Counted from the first letter of the stretch, positions 15,491 to 24,798 are shown. The stretch: 64,000 nucleotides of DNA from JACRCT01 sp049841135 (GCA_049841135.1 JASGHK010000005.1:3286001-3350000); one strand, 5' to 3'. The notes: generated by a model from the sequence alone, not told the origin. Made by a program: numbers and translations.

Positions 15491-16694
15491 CTAGCTCCTT
15501 TGGGCCGAACGGGCCGCACGCCAATCCCCCAAAACCAGAACGGCAAGGTCGTCGCGGTCGGCGGCGTGCAGGTCCTCGGGGACCCGCTGGCCGTCGGAGA
15601 CGCAAGCGATGGGCCGGCCCAGGCGAACCGCCGCCGAGAGCACGCCACCGGGCGCCGCCGCTTCGTCGACCTTGGAGAAGATGAGCCGCTCGGGCGCGAG
15701 GCGCTTGTAGCGCTCGGCCGTGGCCGACAGCTCGCGCCAGCCGGTGGCGGCGCTCATGACCAGGCCCAGCTCGATGCCCGGGATCTGCCGGAGCATCTCG
15801 GCTTGGCGGGCCACCGCTTCGCTCACCGCGCGGCCGGCGGTGTCCACCAGGACCAGGTCGGCGTCGGAGGCGGAGTGGATGGCCCGCTCCAGCTCGTGGG
15901 CGTCGCGCGCCACGTGCGTCGGGACCTTCATCACCTGGCCGTACCGGGCGATCTGCTCGCTGGCGCCGACACGGTAGGTGTCGACGGTGATGAGCACCAC
16001 CTTGCTGCGGTGGTCGAGCAGGGCGCGCGCGGCGATCTTGGCGAGGGTGGTCGTCTTGCCCACGCCGGTCGGGCCCACCAGCGCCAGCACCCGGCGGCCG
16101 CGCGAGGGCAGCCAGGGGGCGCCGCCGGGGGTGAGCTTGCGGCCGACCAGCTCGCCCAGGGCCTCCATCAGGCTGTCGGTGCGGGCGCCGTCGAGCAGCG
16201 CCTGGCGGACCAGCTCCTCGGCCAGGGACTCTTCGACGCCGCGCTGGGCGAGGTGCCCGAAGATTTCGGCGGCGGCCGGGCCCAGCTCGAGCTTCGCGCT
16301 CGGCGCCGGCGCGCAGGCAGACGACCTTCATCTCGCGGCGGGCGGCGTACAGCTCGCGGCGCAGGTCGTCGAGCTCGGCCGAGAGCGCGGCCACCGAGGC
16401 CGACGGGGCCTCGCGGCGCGCGGCCGGAATCGGGGCCGCGGCCGGAGCGGCAGCCGGAGCCGGGGCGGCGGAGGGGGCCGCGCGCGGAGCCGGGGCGGGG
16501 GCAGACCGATAGGCGGAAGCCGGGACGGCCTCGAACGAGCTGGCTGCGGTCACTTCGACCTCAGGCCGCCGCAAGAGGGTGCCCGGGATCTCGCGGGTCG
16601 AGAGGATGACCGCCTCGGGACCGAGCGCGGCCTTTACGGCGCTCAGCGCGCCGGCGACGTCGGGAGCCCTGAAGGTGCGGACAGTGGCGTTCAT
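15491..16694 (-). CDS. flhF: SRP-type GTPase FlhF, frameshifted in this sequence
   Basis: FlhF sets the site of flagellar assembly at the membrane. The C-terminal part shows the SRP-GTPase NG domain: LALVGPTGVGKTTTLAKIAA (G1), VDTYRVGASEQI, LVDTAGRAVSEAV (G3). The N-terminal part (NATVRTFRAPDVAGALSAVK, then GPEAVILSTREI) is the FlhF B domain, followed by an Ala/Pro linker. The halves are in different frames: one surplus base at 16289-16295 (GAAGCTC on the minus strand). Removing it joins ...AERELELGPAAAEIFGHLA... and gives 400 residues, a normal length. Order and spacing (27 bases after flhA, 4 before flhG) support one gene. Confidence 0.85.
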
Positions 16695-16721
16695 GAAGTG
16701 CGTTCCCCGAGGCCCCCGGCG

Positions 16722-18815
16722 TCAGCTCGCTGCGCCCTGGCTCGGATGCGAAACCTGGACCAACCCCGCCGGCTCGACGGAGGTGCCCGGAACCAGCTCG
16801 CGCGCCGACACGACCCACAGGTCGGGGACGAACCGAGAAGCGAAGTCGAACAAGGGCTTGCGCAGGTCGGGCGGGGCCAGCAGCACGGCCGGGCGCCCTT
16901 CGGCGGCGAGGCTGGCGGCCTTGGCTTCGATGGCGCCAATCAGCCGACGGGCCGTCTCCACGTCTGGCGCGAGCGCCAACTCCCCGTCGGACGCCCCGGC
17001 GGTCGAGCGGAGCAGGTCCTCGGTCGGATGGTCGAGGGTCAAGGCCTTGACGACCCCGCCATCGGACACGCGTCCGGTGATCTGACGCGAGAGGCGGCGG
17101 CGCGCCTGCTCCACCAGGAAGACCGGGTCCTTGCTCTTGGGCGCGGCATCGGCCGCGGACTCGAGCACCGTGCGCAGGTCGCGCACCGAGATGCCTTCGC
17201 GCAACAGCCCCCGCACCACCTGCACCAGCGCGCCCAGCGTCAGGACGGCCGGGACCACGTCCTCGACCAGCTTGGGGGCCTCCTTGCCGGTCAGCGCCAG
17301 CAGCTCCTGCACCTCCTGGCGGCCCACCAGCTCGTGGGCGTTGCGGCGCAGCAGCTCGGAGAGGTGCGTGGTGACCATCGACGCGGGGTCGACCAGCGTC
17401 AGGCCCGCGCGCTCGGCCTTGGGCCGGTCGGCGGGGATGATCCAGACCGCCGGCAGGCCGAACGCCGGCTCCTTGGCGGACAGGCCGGGGACGGTCGGCG
17501 TCTGGCCCGAGGGGTCGAGCGCCATCACGCGGTCCGCCCAGGCCTTGCCGCGGGCCAGCTCGACGCCGCGCAGCGACAGCCGGTACTCGTTGGGCTCCAG
17601 GCGCAGGTTGTCGCGCAGGTGCACCGGGGGCAGCACCACGCCCAGCTCCTCGGCGAGCTTGCGCCGCAGCGCGGTGATCCGCCCGGGCAGCTCGCCGCCC
17701 TTGGCGGAGTCGATGAGCGGCAAGAGGCCGAAGCCCAGGTCGAGCGCCAGCGCGTCCAGCTGCAGCAGGTCCTGCAGCCGCTCGCCCTTCTTGGCCTCGG
17801 GCTGCGGGGTCGCGGAGGCGGGCTTCTGCTCGGCGGCCTTGGCCCGGCGGCTGAGCAGGTAGGTCCCCAGCGCCAGCGGCCCGAAGGCCAGCGCCGGCAG
17901 CCCGGGGATGAGCGCCATCGCGCCCAGCACCAGCGAGGTGGAGGCGAGGACCTTGGAGGAGCCGAAGATCTGGCCTTGGACCTGGGTGCCGAGGTCGTCG
18001 CCGGCGGCGCGGGTGACCACCATGCCCGCGGCGGTGGAGATGAGCAGCGCCGGCATCTGGGTGACCAGGCCGTCGCCGACGGTGAGCAGGGTGTAGGTGG
18101 AGGCGGCCTGGGCGAGCGAGAGGTGGTCGCGCAGCAGGCCGGCGATCAGCCCGCCGACGAGGTTGATGCCGGTGATGGCCAGGCCGGCGATGGCGTCGCC
18201 GCGGACGAACTTGCTGGCGCCGTCCATGGCGCCGAAGAACTCGACCTCGTGCTCGAGCAGGCTGCGGCGCGCGCGCGCTTCCTTGTCGTCGAGCAGGCCG
18301 GCCGCGAGGTCGGCGTCGATGGACATCTGCTTGCCCGGCAAGGCGTCCAAGGTGAAGCGCGCCGCGACCTCGGAGATGCGCCCGGAACCCTTGGTGATCA
18401 CCGCGAAGTTGACGACGAGCAGGATGAGGAAGACGACCGCGCCGACGACCAGCGAGCCGCCGACCATGAAGCGGCCGAAGGCCTCGATGACGTGGCCGGC
18501 CGCCGCGGTGCCTCCGCTGCCGTTGAGGAGGATGAGCCGGGTGGTCGCCACCGACAGGCCCAGCCGGAACAGGGTGGCGATGAGCAGCAGCGAGGGGAAG
18601 ACCGAGAAGTCGAGCGGGCGCTTCAGGCCCAGCGCCACCAGCAGCATCAGCACGGAGAGGCCGATGGAGAGCGCCAGCAGCAGGTCCACGATCAGCGGCG
18701 GGACCGGCAGGATGAGGATGGAGAGGACGCCCAGGACGGCGAAGGCGAGCGCGGTCTGGGCGGTGACGCCCTTGCCCGGGCCGGGGGCGCCGGTAGCGGG
18801 GTCGGAGGCGCTCAT
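16722..18815 (-). CDS. flhA: Flagellar export gate protein FlhA
   Basis: FlhA forms the nonameric cytoplasmic ring and proton-linked gate of the flagellar type III exporter. Residues ~20-310 hold eight membrane segments (ALAFAVLGVLSILILPVPPL and on). The FHIPEP region includes PSLLLIATLFRLGLSVATTR, GKQMSIDADLAAGLLDDKEA and EFFGAMDGASKFVRGDAIAG. The C-terminal ~340 residues form the substrate-docking domain. The start is the ATG at 18813-18815, giving 697 residues, the family length. In this sequence the frame is continuous with flhB upstream; see that entry for why I treat them as two genes. Confidence 0.93.
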   Translation of the reverse strand: MSASDPATGAPGPGKGVTAQTALAFAVLGVLSILILPVPPLIVDLLLALSIGLSVLMLLVALGLKRPLDFSVFPSLLLIATLFRLGLSVATTRLILLNGSGGTAAAGHVIEAFGRFMVGGSLVVGAVVFLILLVVNFAVITKGSGRISEVAARFTLDALPGKQMSIDADLAAGLLDDKEARARRSLLEHEVEFFGAMDGASKFVRGDAIAGLAITGINLVGGLIAGLLRDHLSLAQAASTYTLLTVGDGLVTQMPALLISTAAGMVVTRAAGDDLGTQVQGQIFGSSKVLASTSLVLGAMALIPGLPALAFGPLALGTYLLSRRAKAAEQKPASATPQPEAKKGERLQDLLQLDALALDLGFGLLPLIDSAKGGELPGRITALRRKLAEELGVVLPPVHLRDNLRLEPNEYRLSLRGVELARGKAWADRVMALDPSGQTPTVPGLSAKEPAFGLPAVWIIPADRPKAERAGLTLVDPASMVTTHLSELLRRNAHELVGRQEVQELLALTGKEAPKLVEDVVPAVLTLGALVQVVRGLLREGISVRDLRTVLESAADAAPKSKDPVFLVEQARRRLSRQITGRVSDGGVVKALTLDHPTEDLLRSTAGASDGELALAPDVETARRLIGAIEAKAASLAAEGRPAVLLAPPDLRKPLFDFASRFVPDLWVVSARELVPGTSVEPAGLVQVSHPSQGAAS

Positions 18816-19874
18816 GCCTGGGCTCCGGAAGCTCTTGCCGGTGATGCGGTAGACGAACGCCAGCACCGCGGCGACGGCCTTGTAGGTCTGCGCGGGCACT
18901 TCACGGCCGACCTTCACGCGCTTGTAGAGCAGCCGCGCCAGCGGGATGTCCTGCACGATGGGCACGCCGTTCTCGCGGGCCAGCTCGCGCATCTTCTCGG
19001 CCAGCACGCCCTTGCCCTTGGCGGTCACGCGCGGCGCCTTGTCCTCGTCCCGCCGGTAGCGGATGGCGATGGCGATGTGGGTCGGGTTGACGACCAGGGC
19101 GTCGGCGCGGGGGACCTCGACGGCGGGGCGGCCCTTGGCCAGCTCGCGGTGACGGCGGCGGCGCCGGGCGCGGAGCATCGGGTCGCCTTCGTCTTCCTTG
19201 TGCTCACGCTTGGCCTCTTCCCGCGTGGTCTTCATCTTCTGGTTGAAGCGGTAGCGGGCGACTGCAAGGTCGAGGCCGGCCAGGAGGCCCAGCGTGACCA
19301 GCACCGCGCCGGTGCAGCGCGCCAGCGGGGCGAAGACGCCGGTGAGCAGCGCACCCGGGGTCGCGCCGACCAGGTTCGGAAGTGAGGTCAATTCGACCCG
19401 GGCCGAGCGCCAGAGGACCACGGAGAGCGCCAGGACTTTGGCGAAGGACAAGCCGAGGTCGGCCAAGGCCTCTTTGGAGAAGAGCTTTTTGAGCCTGGTG
19501 CCCTGGGCGAGCCGGCTGAAGTCGGGCAGCGCGAGGTGGGGCCAAAGGTACCCCTGGGTCTGGGCTACGGCGGCCCCAGCCGCGGCCAGGGCGGCTGCAG
19601 CGCAGGACGCCAGGCCCAGGAGCAGGGGACGAGCGAACGGGGCGGCTTCGAGCGGGGCGCCGCCCTGCGAGAGGCCGCGCAGCGAGGAGCCGAAGATGCC
19701 GATCAGCGAGTCGACGAAGCTGGGGCCGACCAGGAAGAGCGCGCCGACGCCCGCGGCGACGCTGGCGACGCCGATGACGTCGCGCGAGACAGGGATCTGC
19801 CCTTCCTCCCACGCTTGCTTGATCTTGCGTGGTGATGGGGGCTCGGTTTTGGGGTCTTCCTCGTCGTCGGACAT
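18812..19874 (-). CDS. flhB: Flagellar export switch protein FlhB (reads through into FlhA here)
   Basis: FlhB controls the substrate switch of the exporter. Four membrane segments precede a cytoplasmic domain with the autocleavage motif NPTH (ADALVVNPTHIAIAIRYRRD), then APRVTAKGKGVLAEKMRELA and VPIVQDIPLARLLYKRVKVG. As given, the frame runs straight into FlhA, making a 1050-residue fusion. But the junction contains GGAAGCTC at 18827-18834 (plus strand), the error context seen elsewhere. Removing one base ends FlhB at a TGA overlapping the FlhA ATG (ATGA), leaving 353 residues, the normal length. I therefore favour two coupled genes. Confidence 0.9.
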
Positions 19875-19875
19875 G

Positions 19876-20628
19876 CTACGGACCCCCTGCGAAGAAGCCG
19901 GCGGCGCTGCGCGCGGCGGCCTCGGCCACCACCGGCGCGACCAGGTAGAGGGCGAAGCCGCCCGCGGCCAGCGAGATCGAGAAGCCGACGGACTGCAGGT
20001 TCAGCTGCGGCGCGGCGCGGCCCAGGACGCCCAGCGAGGCGTGGGCGATGAGGCCCGCGGCCATGAACGGGAAGCACAGCCGCATGGAGAGCGCGCTGGC
20101 GGTGGCGGCGGTGGTGATCAGCGCCTGCACCAGCGCCGGGAGATCCACGGCGTGCCCCGGCGGGATCTGCACGACGGAGCGGGCGAGCCAGGCGACGGCC
20201 TCGCCCGGCAGTCCCAGCGAGACGGTGATGCCCAGCGCGAGCATCGAGAAGAGCTGGCCGGCGACGGTCGAGGCCGCGCCGTTGAGCGGGTCGACGAGCG
20301 CGCCGTAGCCCAGGCCCGACGAGAGGCCGGCGACCGAGCCCGCCGCCTGCGCCGCCTCGAGGAGCATCCGCGCGCACAGTCCGCCGCCCAGGCCGATGGC
20401 GGTCTCGACCAGGCCGGCATAGGCGAAGGAGAAGAGGTTCGGGGGCGCGTCGACCACCGGCAGCCCGGCGCCGGTGAAGACCGCGAACGCCAGCGCCGCC
20501 GACACGGCCAGCCGCACCCGCATCGGGACCGACGAGGCCGAGAGCACCGGCGCGGTGACGCACAGGCCGGCGGTGCGCAGCAGCACGAGGAGGAAGCCGA
20601 AGGCCAGCGGGAGGGCGACGTCGAGCAC
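19876..20628 (-). CDS. fliR: Flagellar export gate protein FliR
   Basis: FliR is part of the FliPQR core of the exporter in the inner membrane. The 250-residue protein has about six hydrophobic segments (PLAFGFLLVLLRTAGLCVTA at the start) and the family-type GLGYGALVDPLNG...VAGQLFSMLALGI region. It ends 1 base before flhB begins and starts 54 bases after fliQ. Confidence 0.92.
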   Translation of the reverse strand: MLDVALPLAFGFLLVLLRTAGLCVTAPVLSASSVPMRVRLAVSAALAFAVFTGAGLPVVDAPPNLFSFAYAGLVETAIGLGGGLCARMLLEAAQAAGSVAGLSSGLGYGALVDPLNGAASTVAGQLFSMLALGITVSLGLPGEAVAWLARSVVQIPPGHAVDLPALVQALITTAATASALSMRLCFPFMAAGLIAHASLGVLGRAAPQLNLQSVGFSISLAAGGFALYLVAPVVAEAAARSAAGFFAGGP

Positions 20629-20665
20629 GCGGCGAACGGTTGCGCGGGTCGTGCCAACGCCTACC

Positions 20666-20680
20666 CGGCAAGAGCTGCCG
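20666..20680. promoter_or_regulatory. Dyad CGGCA-N5-TGCCG between fliQ and fliR
   Basis: The same 5+5 dyad as near the flagellar promoters, here extended to 7+7 (CCCGGCA/TGCCGGG) and lying just after the fliQ stop inside an operon. In this position a mRNA hairpin that sets fliQ/fliR ratios is as likely as a protein-binding site. Confidence 0.35.
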
Positions 20681-20682
20681 GG

Positions 20683-20952
20683 TCAGAACGGCCGGCCGCC
20701 CATCTGCTCGACGGCGCGGGTGAAGAAGAGGGCGAGGCGCTCGACCATCCACGGCCCCAGGAGCCAGCAGGCGAGGATGGCGCCGGCGGCGCGGGGGAGG
20801 AAGCCCACCGCCGAGTCGTTGATCTGCGTGGTGGCCTGCAGCACGCCCACCACGAAGCCGACCACCAGCAGCACGCCGAAGAGCGGCGAGCCGACCGTGC
20901 CCAGCAGGACCAGGCCTTCGCGAACCAGCGTGACCGGGACGTCGGGGGACAT
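20683..20952 (-). CDS. fliQ: Flagellar export gate protein FliQ
   Basis: FliQ is a small two-helix membrane protein of the export gate. The 89-residue product has two hydrophobic hairpin segments (SPLFGVLLVVGFVVGVLQAT; AAGAILACWLLGPWMVERLA) and the typical QATTQIND turn between them. It follows fliP by 3 bases. Confidence 0.93.
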   Translation of the reverse strand: MSPDVPVTLVREGLVLLGTVGSPLFGVLLVVGFVVGVLQATTQINDSAVGFLPRAAGAILACWLLGPWMVERLALFFTRAVEQMGGRPF

Positions 20953-20955
20953 CGC

Positions 20956-21643
20956 TTAGAAGCTCCGCGCCAGTGAGGCGACGACCAGGTGCCAGCCGTC
21001 GGCGAGCAGGAACACGCCGATCTTCAGGGGCAGCGAGACGAGGGTCGGCGGCACCATCATCATGCCCAGGGACATCAGGACCGCCGCCACCAGGAGGTCC
21101 ACGAGCAAGAGCGGGATGTAGACCGACAGCCCCATGCGGAAGGCGGTGGTCAGCTCCGAGATCATGAAGGCCGGGACCGCGACCGTCATCGGCACCTGCT
21201 CTGGCGTCTCGGGGACCGGCTGCTGCGAGATCTTCGAAGAACAGGCGCAGGTCCTTCTCCCGCGTCTGGGCCAACATGAACTTGCGCAAGGGCGCCGCGG
21301 CCTTCGCGAGCGCCTGGTCGTGCGGCAGCTTGTTCTCGAGGTAGGGGTTGAGCGCCTCGCTGTAGATCTGCTCGGCAGGCTTGGCCATCACGAACGCCGA
21401 GAGCGCCAGCGAGAGGGCGATGAGCACCTGGTTGGGCGGCAATTGGGGGGTGCCGAGCGCCTGGCGCAGGAACGACAGGACGATGACGATCCGCGTGAAC
21501 GACGTGACGGAGACCACCAGCGCCGAGGCGAAGGAGAGCGCGGTCAGGAGCAGGAACAGCTTGACCGCCGACGAGCCCCCGCCGTCGACCACGACCTGCA
21601 GGCCTCCGGCGGCAGCCATCGCTCCGTCCACCGCGCCGCTCAC
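20956..21643 (-). CDS. fliP: Flagellar export gate protein FliP, frameshifted in this sequence
   Basis: FliP forms the export pore with FliQ and FliR. The first two thirds (LTALSFASALVVSVTSFTRI, then VIVLSFLRQALGTPQLPPNQ) and the last third (VAVPAFMISELTTAFRMGLS, then VDLLVAAVLMSLGMMMVPPT) are classical FliP but lie in different frames. One surplus base at 21227-21235 (GAAGATCTC on the minus strand) explains it: removing it reads LRLFFEISQQPVPETPEQVP. The restored product is 228 residues. The GTG start overlaps the fliO stop by 4 bases. Confidence 0.88.
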
Positions 21644-22701
21644 GACACCCTCCCGGGCAGACCGGCCTCCAGCTTGCGGCGAAGATCCTGATCCTCGGCG
21701 GTCTCGGCGAGCAGGTCGCTGAAGGAGGGCTGACTGCCACGACCGGCCTTGAGCAGCCGGCTGAGCAGCCCGGCCTGGCCTTCTTCCCTCTCGCGCTCGG
21801 GCAGGGCGGCCGGCTCGGGGAGCATCACGTCGTCGAGCGAAGCCAGGAGCGAGATGCCTGCTTCGCTGGAGCCCAGCAGCAGGGTCTTCTGCCCGACGCG
21901 GGTGAGCAGCAGGGCGCGCTTGGGGCCGAGGGAGGCCGTCTCCAGCACGTGCACCAGGCCGTCGTTCTTGGATTTTTTGCGCAGGAGCAGCGCGGCGACG
22001 CCGGCCACCGCCAGCAGGCCCATGGTCGGAAGCGCGGCGCTCGCGGCGGAGCTGGCGTTGGCGTCGCCCGAGGTCAACATGCCGCCCGCCTTCTTCTCGG
22101 CCGGCAGGTCGGGCTTGCCGGTCAGGGCGGCGACCGAACCCGTGGAAGCGGGAGGGGCGGCGGTCGGATTCTTGGGCTCCTCGCCAGCGGCGGAGGGAGC
22201 GGCGGCAGGAGCCGGAACGGGCGGCGGCGGCGCGACGAGGTTGGCCGGGGCGGGGGCCGGCAGGGCGATGGCGGCCAGGATGGCGCGGCGCTCCTCGGTC
22301 TCGGCTGTGGGCGTGGCGGAGGGCGCGGCGGAGGACGAGGCGGAGGGCGAGGCCAGGCTGCAGGAGGCGGTCGCGACCAGGCCGCTGGGACTGGCGGCGA
22401 TGCTGGCGGCGCCCGAGCACGCGACGCGCCGGCCGATGGGGGCCTCGAGCACCAGCGCGCCGGCGACGCTCTTCACGCGAACCGGCGAGGAGGCCAGCTC
22501 CAGCGCCTGGAGGTCGGCAGCGGTGGCGCCGGGCAGCGTCACGCGCAGGGCCCGCGAGGTGAGCTCGGCCCGGGCGGAGCTGGCGGCCTCGGGACCGATC
22601 GCCACCTCGAGCGTCAGGGTCTTGCCGTCCCAGCTCTGGGTGGCGGACGAGACGGATGGAGCGGCGGACAGGCAAGCGGCGAGGAGGATGGAGCCCAGCA
22701 T
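21640..22701 (-). CDS. fliO: FliO-like export assembly protein with long periplasmic N-terminus
   Basis: FliO helps assemble the FliP ring. The C-terminal ~130 residues fit FliO: a membrane segment (LPTMGLLAVAGVAALLLRKK), then VHVLETASLGPKRALLLTRV and KTLLLGSSEAGISLLASL. Unusually, ~210 residues precede it: a signal peptide (LGSILLAACLSAAPSVSSAT), a beta-rich domain resembling AMIN domains (KTLTLEVAIGPEA...) and a long Ala/Pro linker. 353 residues is much longer than enterobacterial FliO (about 120). Position between fliN and fliP supports the call. Confidence 0.8.
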   Translation of the reverse strand: MLGSILLAACLSAAPSVSSATQSWDGKTLTLEVAIGPEAASSARAELTSRALRVTLPGATAADLQALELASSPVRVKSVAGALVLEAPIGRRVACSGAASIAASPSGLVATASCSLASPSASSSAAPSATPTAETEERRAILAAIALPAPAPANLVAPPPPVPAPAAAPSAAGEEPKNPTAAPPASTGSVAALTGKPDLPAEKKAGGMLTSGDANASSAASAALPTMGLLAVAGVAALLLRKKSKNDGLVHVLETASLGPKRALLLTRVGQKTLLLGSSEAGISLLASLDDVMLPEPAALPEREREEGQAGLLSRLLKAGRGSQPSFSDLLAETAEDQDLRRKLEAGLPGRVS

Positions 22702-22710
22702 GGCGGTCCT

Positions 22711-22998
22711 CTAGCGAAGCCGGGCGATGCGCTCGCTCGGGCTGACGATGTCGGTGATGCGCACGCCGAACTTGTCGTTGACGACCACGGCCTCGCCGCG
22801 AGCGATGAGCCGCTCGTTGACCAGGATGTCCAGCGGCTCGCCCGCGACCTTGTCGAGCTCGATGACCGAGCTGGGGCCGAGGTTGAGCAGGTCCTGGATG
22901 GTCATCCGCGAGCGGCCGAGCTCGACGGTGAGGTCGAGCGGGACGTCGAGGAGGAGGTCCAGCCGTCGGGGGGAACGCTCGGATTCGGAGTTGGCCAT
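22711..22998 (-). CDS. fliN: Flagellar motor switch protein FliN
   Basis: FliN forms the lower C-ring of the switch and helps dock export substrates. The 95-residue product is almost only the SpoA/CheC-like domain: LDLLLDVPLDLTVELGRSRM, then ELDKVAGEPLDILVNERLIA and GEAVVVNDKFGVRITDIVSP. It sits 16 bases after fliM and 9 before fliO. Confidence 0.95.
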   Translation of the reverse strand: MANSESERSPRRLDLLLDVPLDLTVELGRSRMTIQDLLNLGPSSVIELDKVAGEPLDILVNERLIARGEAVVVNDKFGVRITDIVSPSERIARLR

Positions 22999-23014
22999 GG
23001 GGTTGGGCTCCCGT

Positions 23015-24079
23015 TCAGGATGCGAAGCGCTTGGTGACCGGGGAAGCGGGTCCGGTGTTGGCGGCCGGCGGGCGTGGCGGAGTCCGACCTTGCAGGTCCC
23101 GTTCCACGATCATCGACAGCGAGGAGTTCACGACGGTGGGGAAGCCGGTGAGCTTGGGCCGGCCCTGGACCGCCACCGTCAGCGGGCTGCCCTCGTCGGC
23201 CGACAGCGAGATGACGTCGCCGGCCTCCAGCTCCAGCAGGCGCTCCAGGCGGATCCGCGCCCCGCCGAGGATGGCGCAGACGTCGACCTTGACCTGCTCG
23301 AGCTCGGCGGCGAGCTCGGTGGCGAAGCGGTCGTCGCTGCCGTAGGTGGTGCGCGGGGGGCTCGCGAGCTGCTTGCGCACCGCCTCGACGGAGGCGAAGG
23401 GGAAGGCGAGCTGGAAGCGGCCGGCGATGGCCCCCGTCAGCTCGAAGGAGGAGAGCAGCGCCACGTCGTTGGACGGGGCCACCGTGGCCATGCGCGGGTC
23501 GGACTCGAAGCGGACCACCTCGGGCCTGAGCGGCAACACGTCGGCCCAGGCGGTGGCCATGGCGTCGGTGAAGACGGAGAGCAGCCGGCGCAGCACCAGC
23601 TTCTCCACCGTCGTCAGCTCGTGGCGCACCTCCGCCGGCCGGTCGTCCTTGCGCAGCTTGCGGTCGCCCAGCGCGGCCGCCAGCAGCGACTCGCCCAACC
23701 CGGGCTCCAGGATGCCCACGCCCATCCCGTGGCCCTGCCCCAGCGCCAGCATGGCCAGCACCGCCGGCGGGGCGAGCAGCACGTTGACGTCCGAGAACTT
23801 GAGGAGCGTCGCCGGCGTGGTGCCGACGCGGATCTGCAGGCGGGTGCGGCCCGACAGGCCGGCGGCGAGCATGGAGGCCACCCGCTCGTTGATCGCGTCC
23901 AGGGTGGGCAGCTGGCCGCGGATGATCCGGTCCTGGCTCGTCAGGTCGTAGGGGACGACCGACTTGGCCTTGCCCCCGATGGTCGGTCCAGGCAGCGCTC
24001 CAGGGGCCGTCGGCACGCGGCTCTCCTGGATCGCGCTCATCAATGCATTGAGTTCCTCGGTGTTGAGGGCGGCGGTCAC
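23015..24079 (-). CDS. fliM: Flagellar motor switch protein FliM
   Basis: FliM is the CheY-P-binding middle part of the C-ring. The N-terminus LNTEELNALMSAI resembles the CheY-binding EIDALL peptide. The PYDLTSQDRIIRGQLPTLDA block and the CheC-like middle follow, and the SpoA-like C-terminus (LLELEAGDVISLSADEGSPL, then VAVQGRPKLTGFPTVVN) is typical. 354 residues. A 78-base gap separates it from fliL. Confidence 0.95.
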   Translation of the reverse strand: MTAALNTEELNALMSAIQESRVPTAPGALPGPTIGGKAKSVVPYDLTSQDRIIRGQLPTLDAINERVASMLAAGLSGRTRLQIRVGTTPATLLKFSDVNVLLAPPAVLAMLALGQGHGMGVGILEPGLGESLLAAALGDRKLRKDDRPAEVRHELTTVEKLVLRRLLSVFTDAMATAWADVLPLRPEVVRFESDPRMATVAPSNDVALLSSFELTGAIAGRFQLAFPFASVEAVRKQLASPPRTTYGSDDRFATELAAELEQVKVDVCAILGGARIRLERLLELEAGDVISLSADEGSPLTVAVQGRPKLTGFPTVVNSSLSMIVERDLQGRTPPRPPAANTGPASPVTKRFAS

Positions 24080-24157
24080 GGAGGTACCTCTCTGCCCCTC
24101 CTTGGAGGCGGGGCGAAGGGCGCGGGGAAAGGAGGCGGAAGGGGGGAGCGGTCGGGG

Positions 24158-24676
24158 CTACTGGATGACGAAGTCGGTGAAGTACAGCGCGCGCACCGGG
24201 TTGTTGGGCACCAGCTCCGAGGAGAGCTTGAGCAACTCGGCCTTCGTATGGGTGAGCGCCTCGCTGCCGAGCAGCTCCTCGCTCTTGCGGTCGGTCAGGT
24301 AGGCCACGAAGGCATCGCGCAGGCGCGGGATGTAGGGGGCGATCTTCTCTTTGTCGGGCTCCGCCTTGAGCTCCATCTCCATCGAGAGGCGGGCGTAGCG
24401 CTCGGCCTCGGGGTCGCGAAGCTTGATGACGAAGTCCGCCAGCTTCATGGTCGGGCCCACGCCCTTGCCCCCATGGCCGCCCTCGGCCCCAGCCTCAGCC
24501 GCCTCACCGTGGCCTTCGGCCCCGTGCTCGGCCTTGGGGGCTGCCGCCGGGGCAGGCCGCAAGAGGATGGCGGCGAGGATGCCCAGGGTGGCCAGCAGGT
24601 TGACGCCGGCGAGGATCGTCGGCATCGAGCTGGGCTTGGCGGGGGCGGCGGCGGACTCGGCGGGCTTATCGCTCAT
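24158..24676 (-). CDS. fliL: Flagellar basal-body protein FliL
   Basis: FliL surrounds and stabilises the stator. The 172-residue product has a short cytoplasmic N-terminus, one membrane segment (ILAGVNLLATLGILAAILLR), a Gly/Glu/His-rich linker and a periplasmic domain ending NPVRALYFTDFVIQ, as in FliL. The start is placed at the ATG giving MSDKPAESA; the open frame extends far upstream through a repeat-rich stretch. If the sigma-54-type site at 24693-24706 is real, the leader is only about 5 bases and translation would be nearly leaderless. It opens the operon that ends with fliA. Confidence 0.85.
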   Translation of the reverse strand: MSDKPAESAAAPAKPSSMPTILAGVNLLATLGILAAILLRPAPAAAPKAEHGAEGHGEAAEAGAEGGHGGKGVGPTMKLADFVIKLRDPEAERYARLSMEMELKAEPDKEKIAPYIPRLRDAFVAYLTDRKSEELLGSEALTHTKAELLKLSSELVPNNPVRALYFTDFVIQ

Positions 24677-24692
24677 GGCGTCGAGGGCTCTC

Positions 24693-24706
24693 GCAAGCCT
24701 CGTGCC
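24693..24706 (-). promoter_or_regulatory. Possible sigma-54-type promoter of the fliL operon
   Basis: On the minus strand GGCACGAGGCTTGC matches the -24/-12 core (GGCACG-N4-TTGC) perfectly with the right spacing. The predicted start at about 24681 leaves only ~5 bases before the fliL ATG, which argues for caution. The match and its position at the head of the export operon argue for it. Confidence 0.45.
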
Positions 24707-24798
24707 TGGAGCCGGCCCAGGGGCTGGCGCTCTGGCCAGCGACCGATGGCCGGCGTCACGCGCTTGACGTACGCCAGACCCCCGACACCCCGAATCTC

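Noticed and set aside
19703..22675. 990-residue minus-strand ORF covering fliO to flhB
   Set aside because: It reads out of frame with FliO, FliQ, FliR and FlhB and only contains the N-terminal two thirds of FliP; a GC-rich shadow frame.
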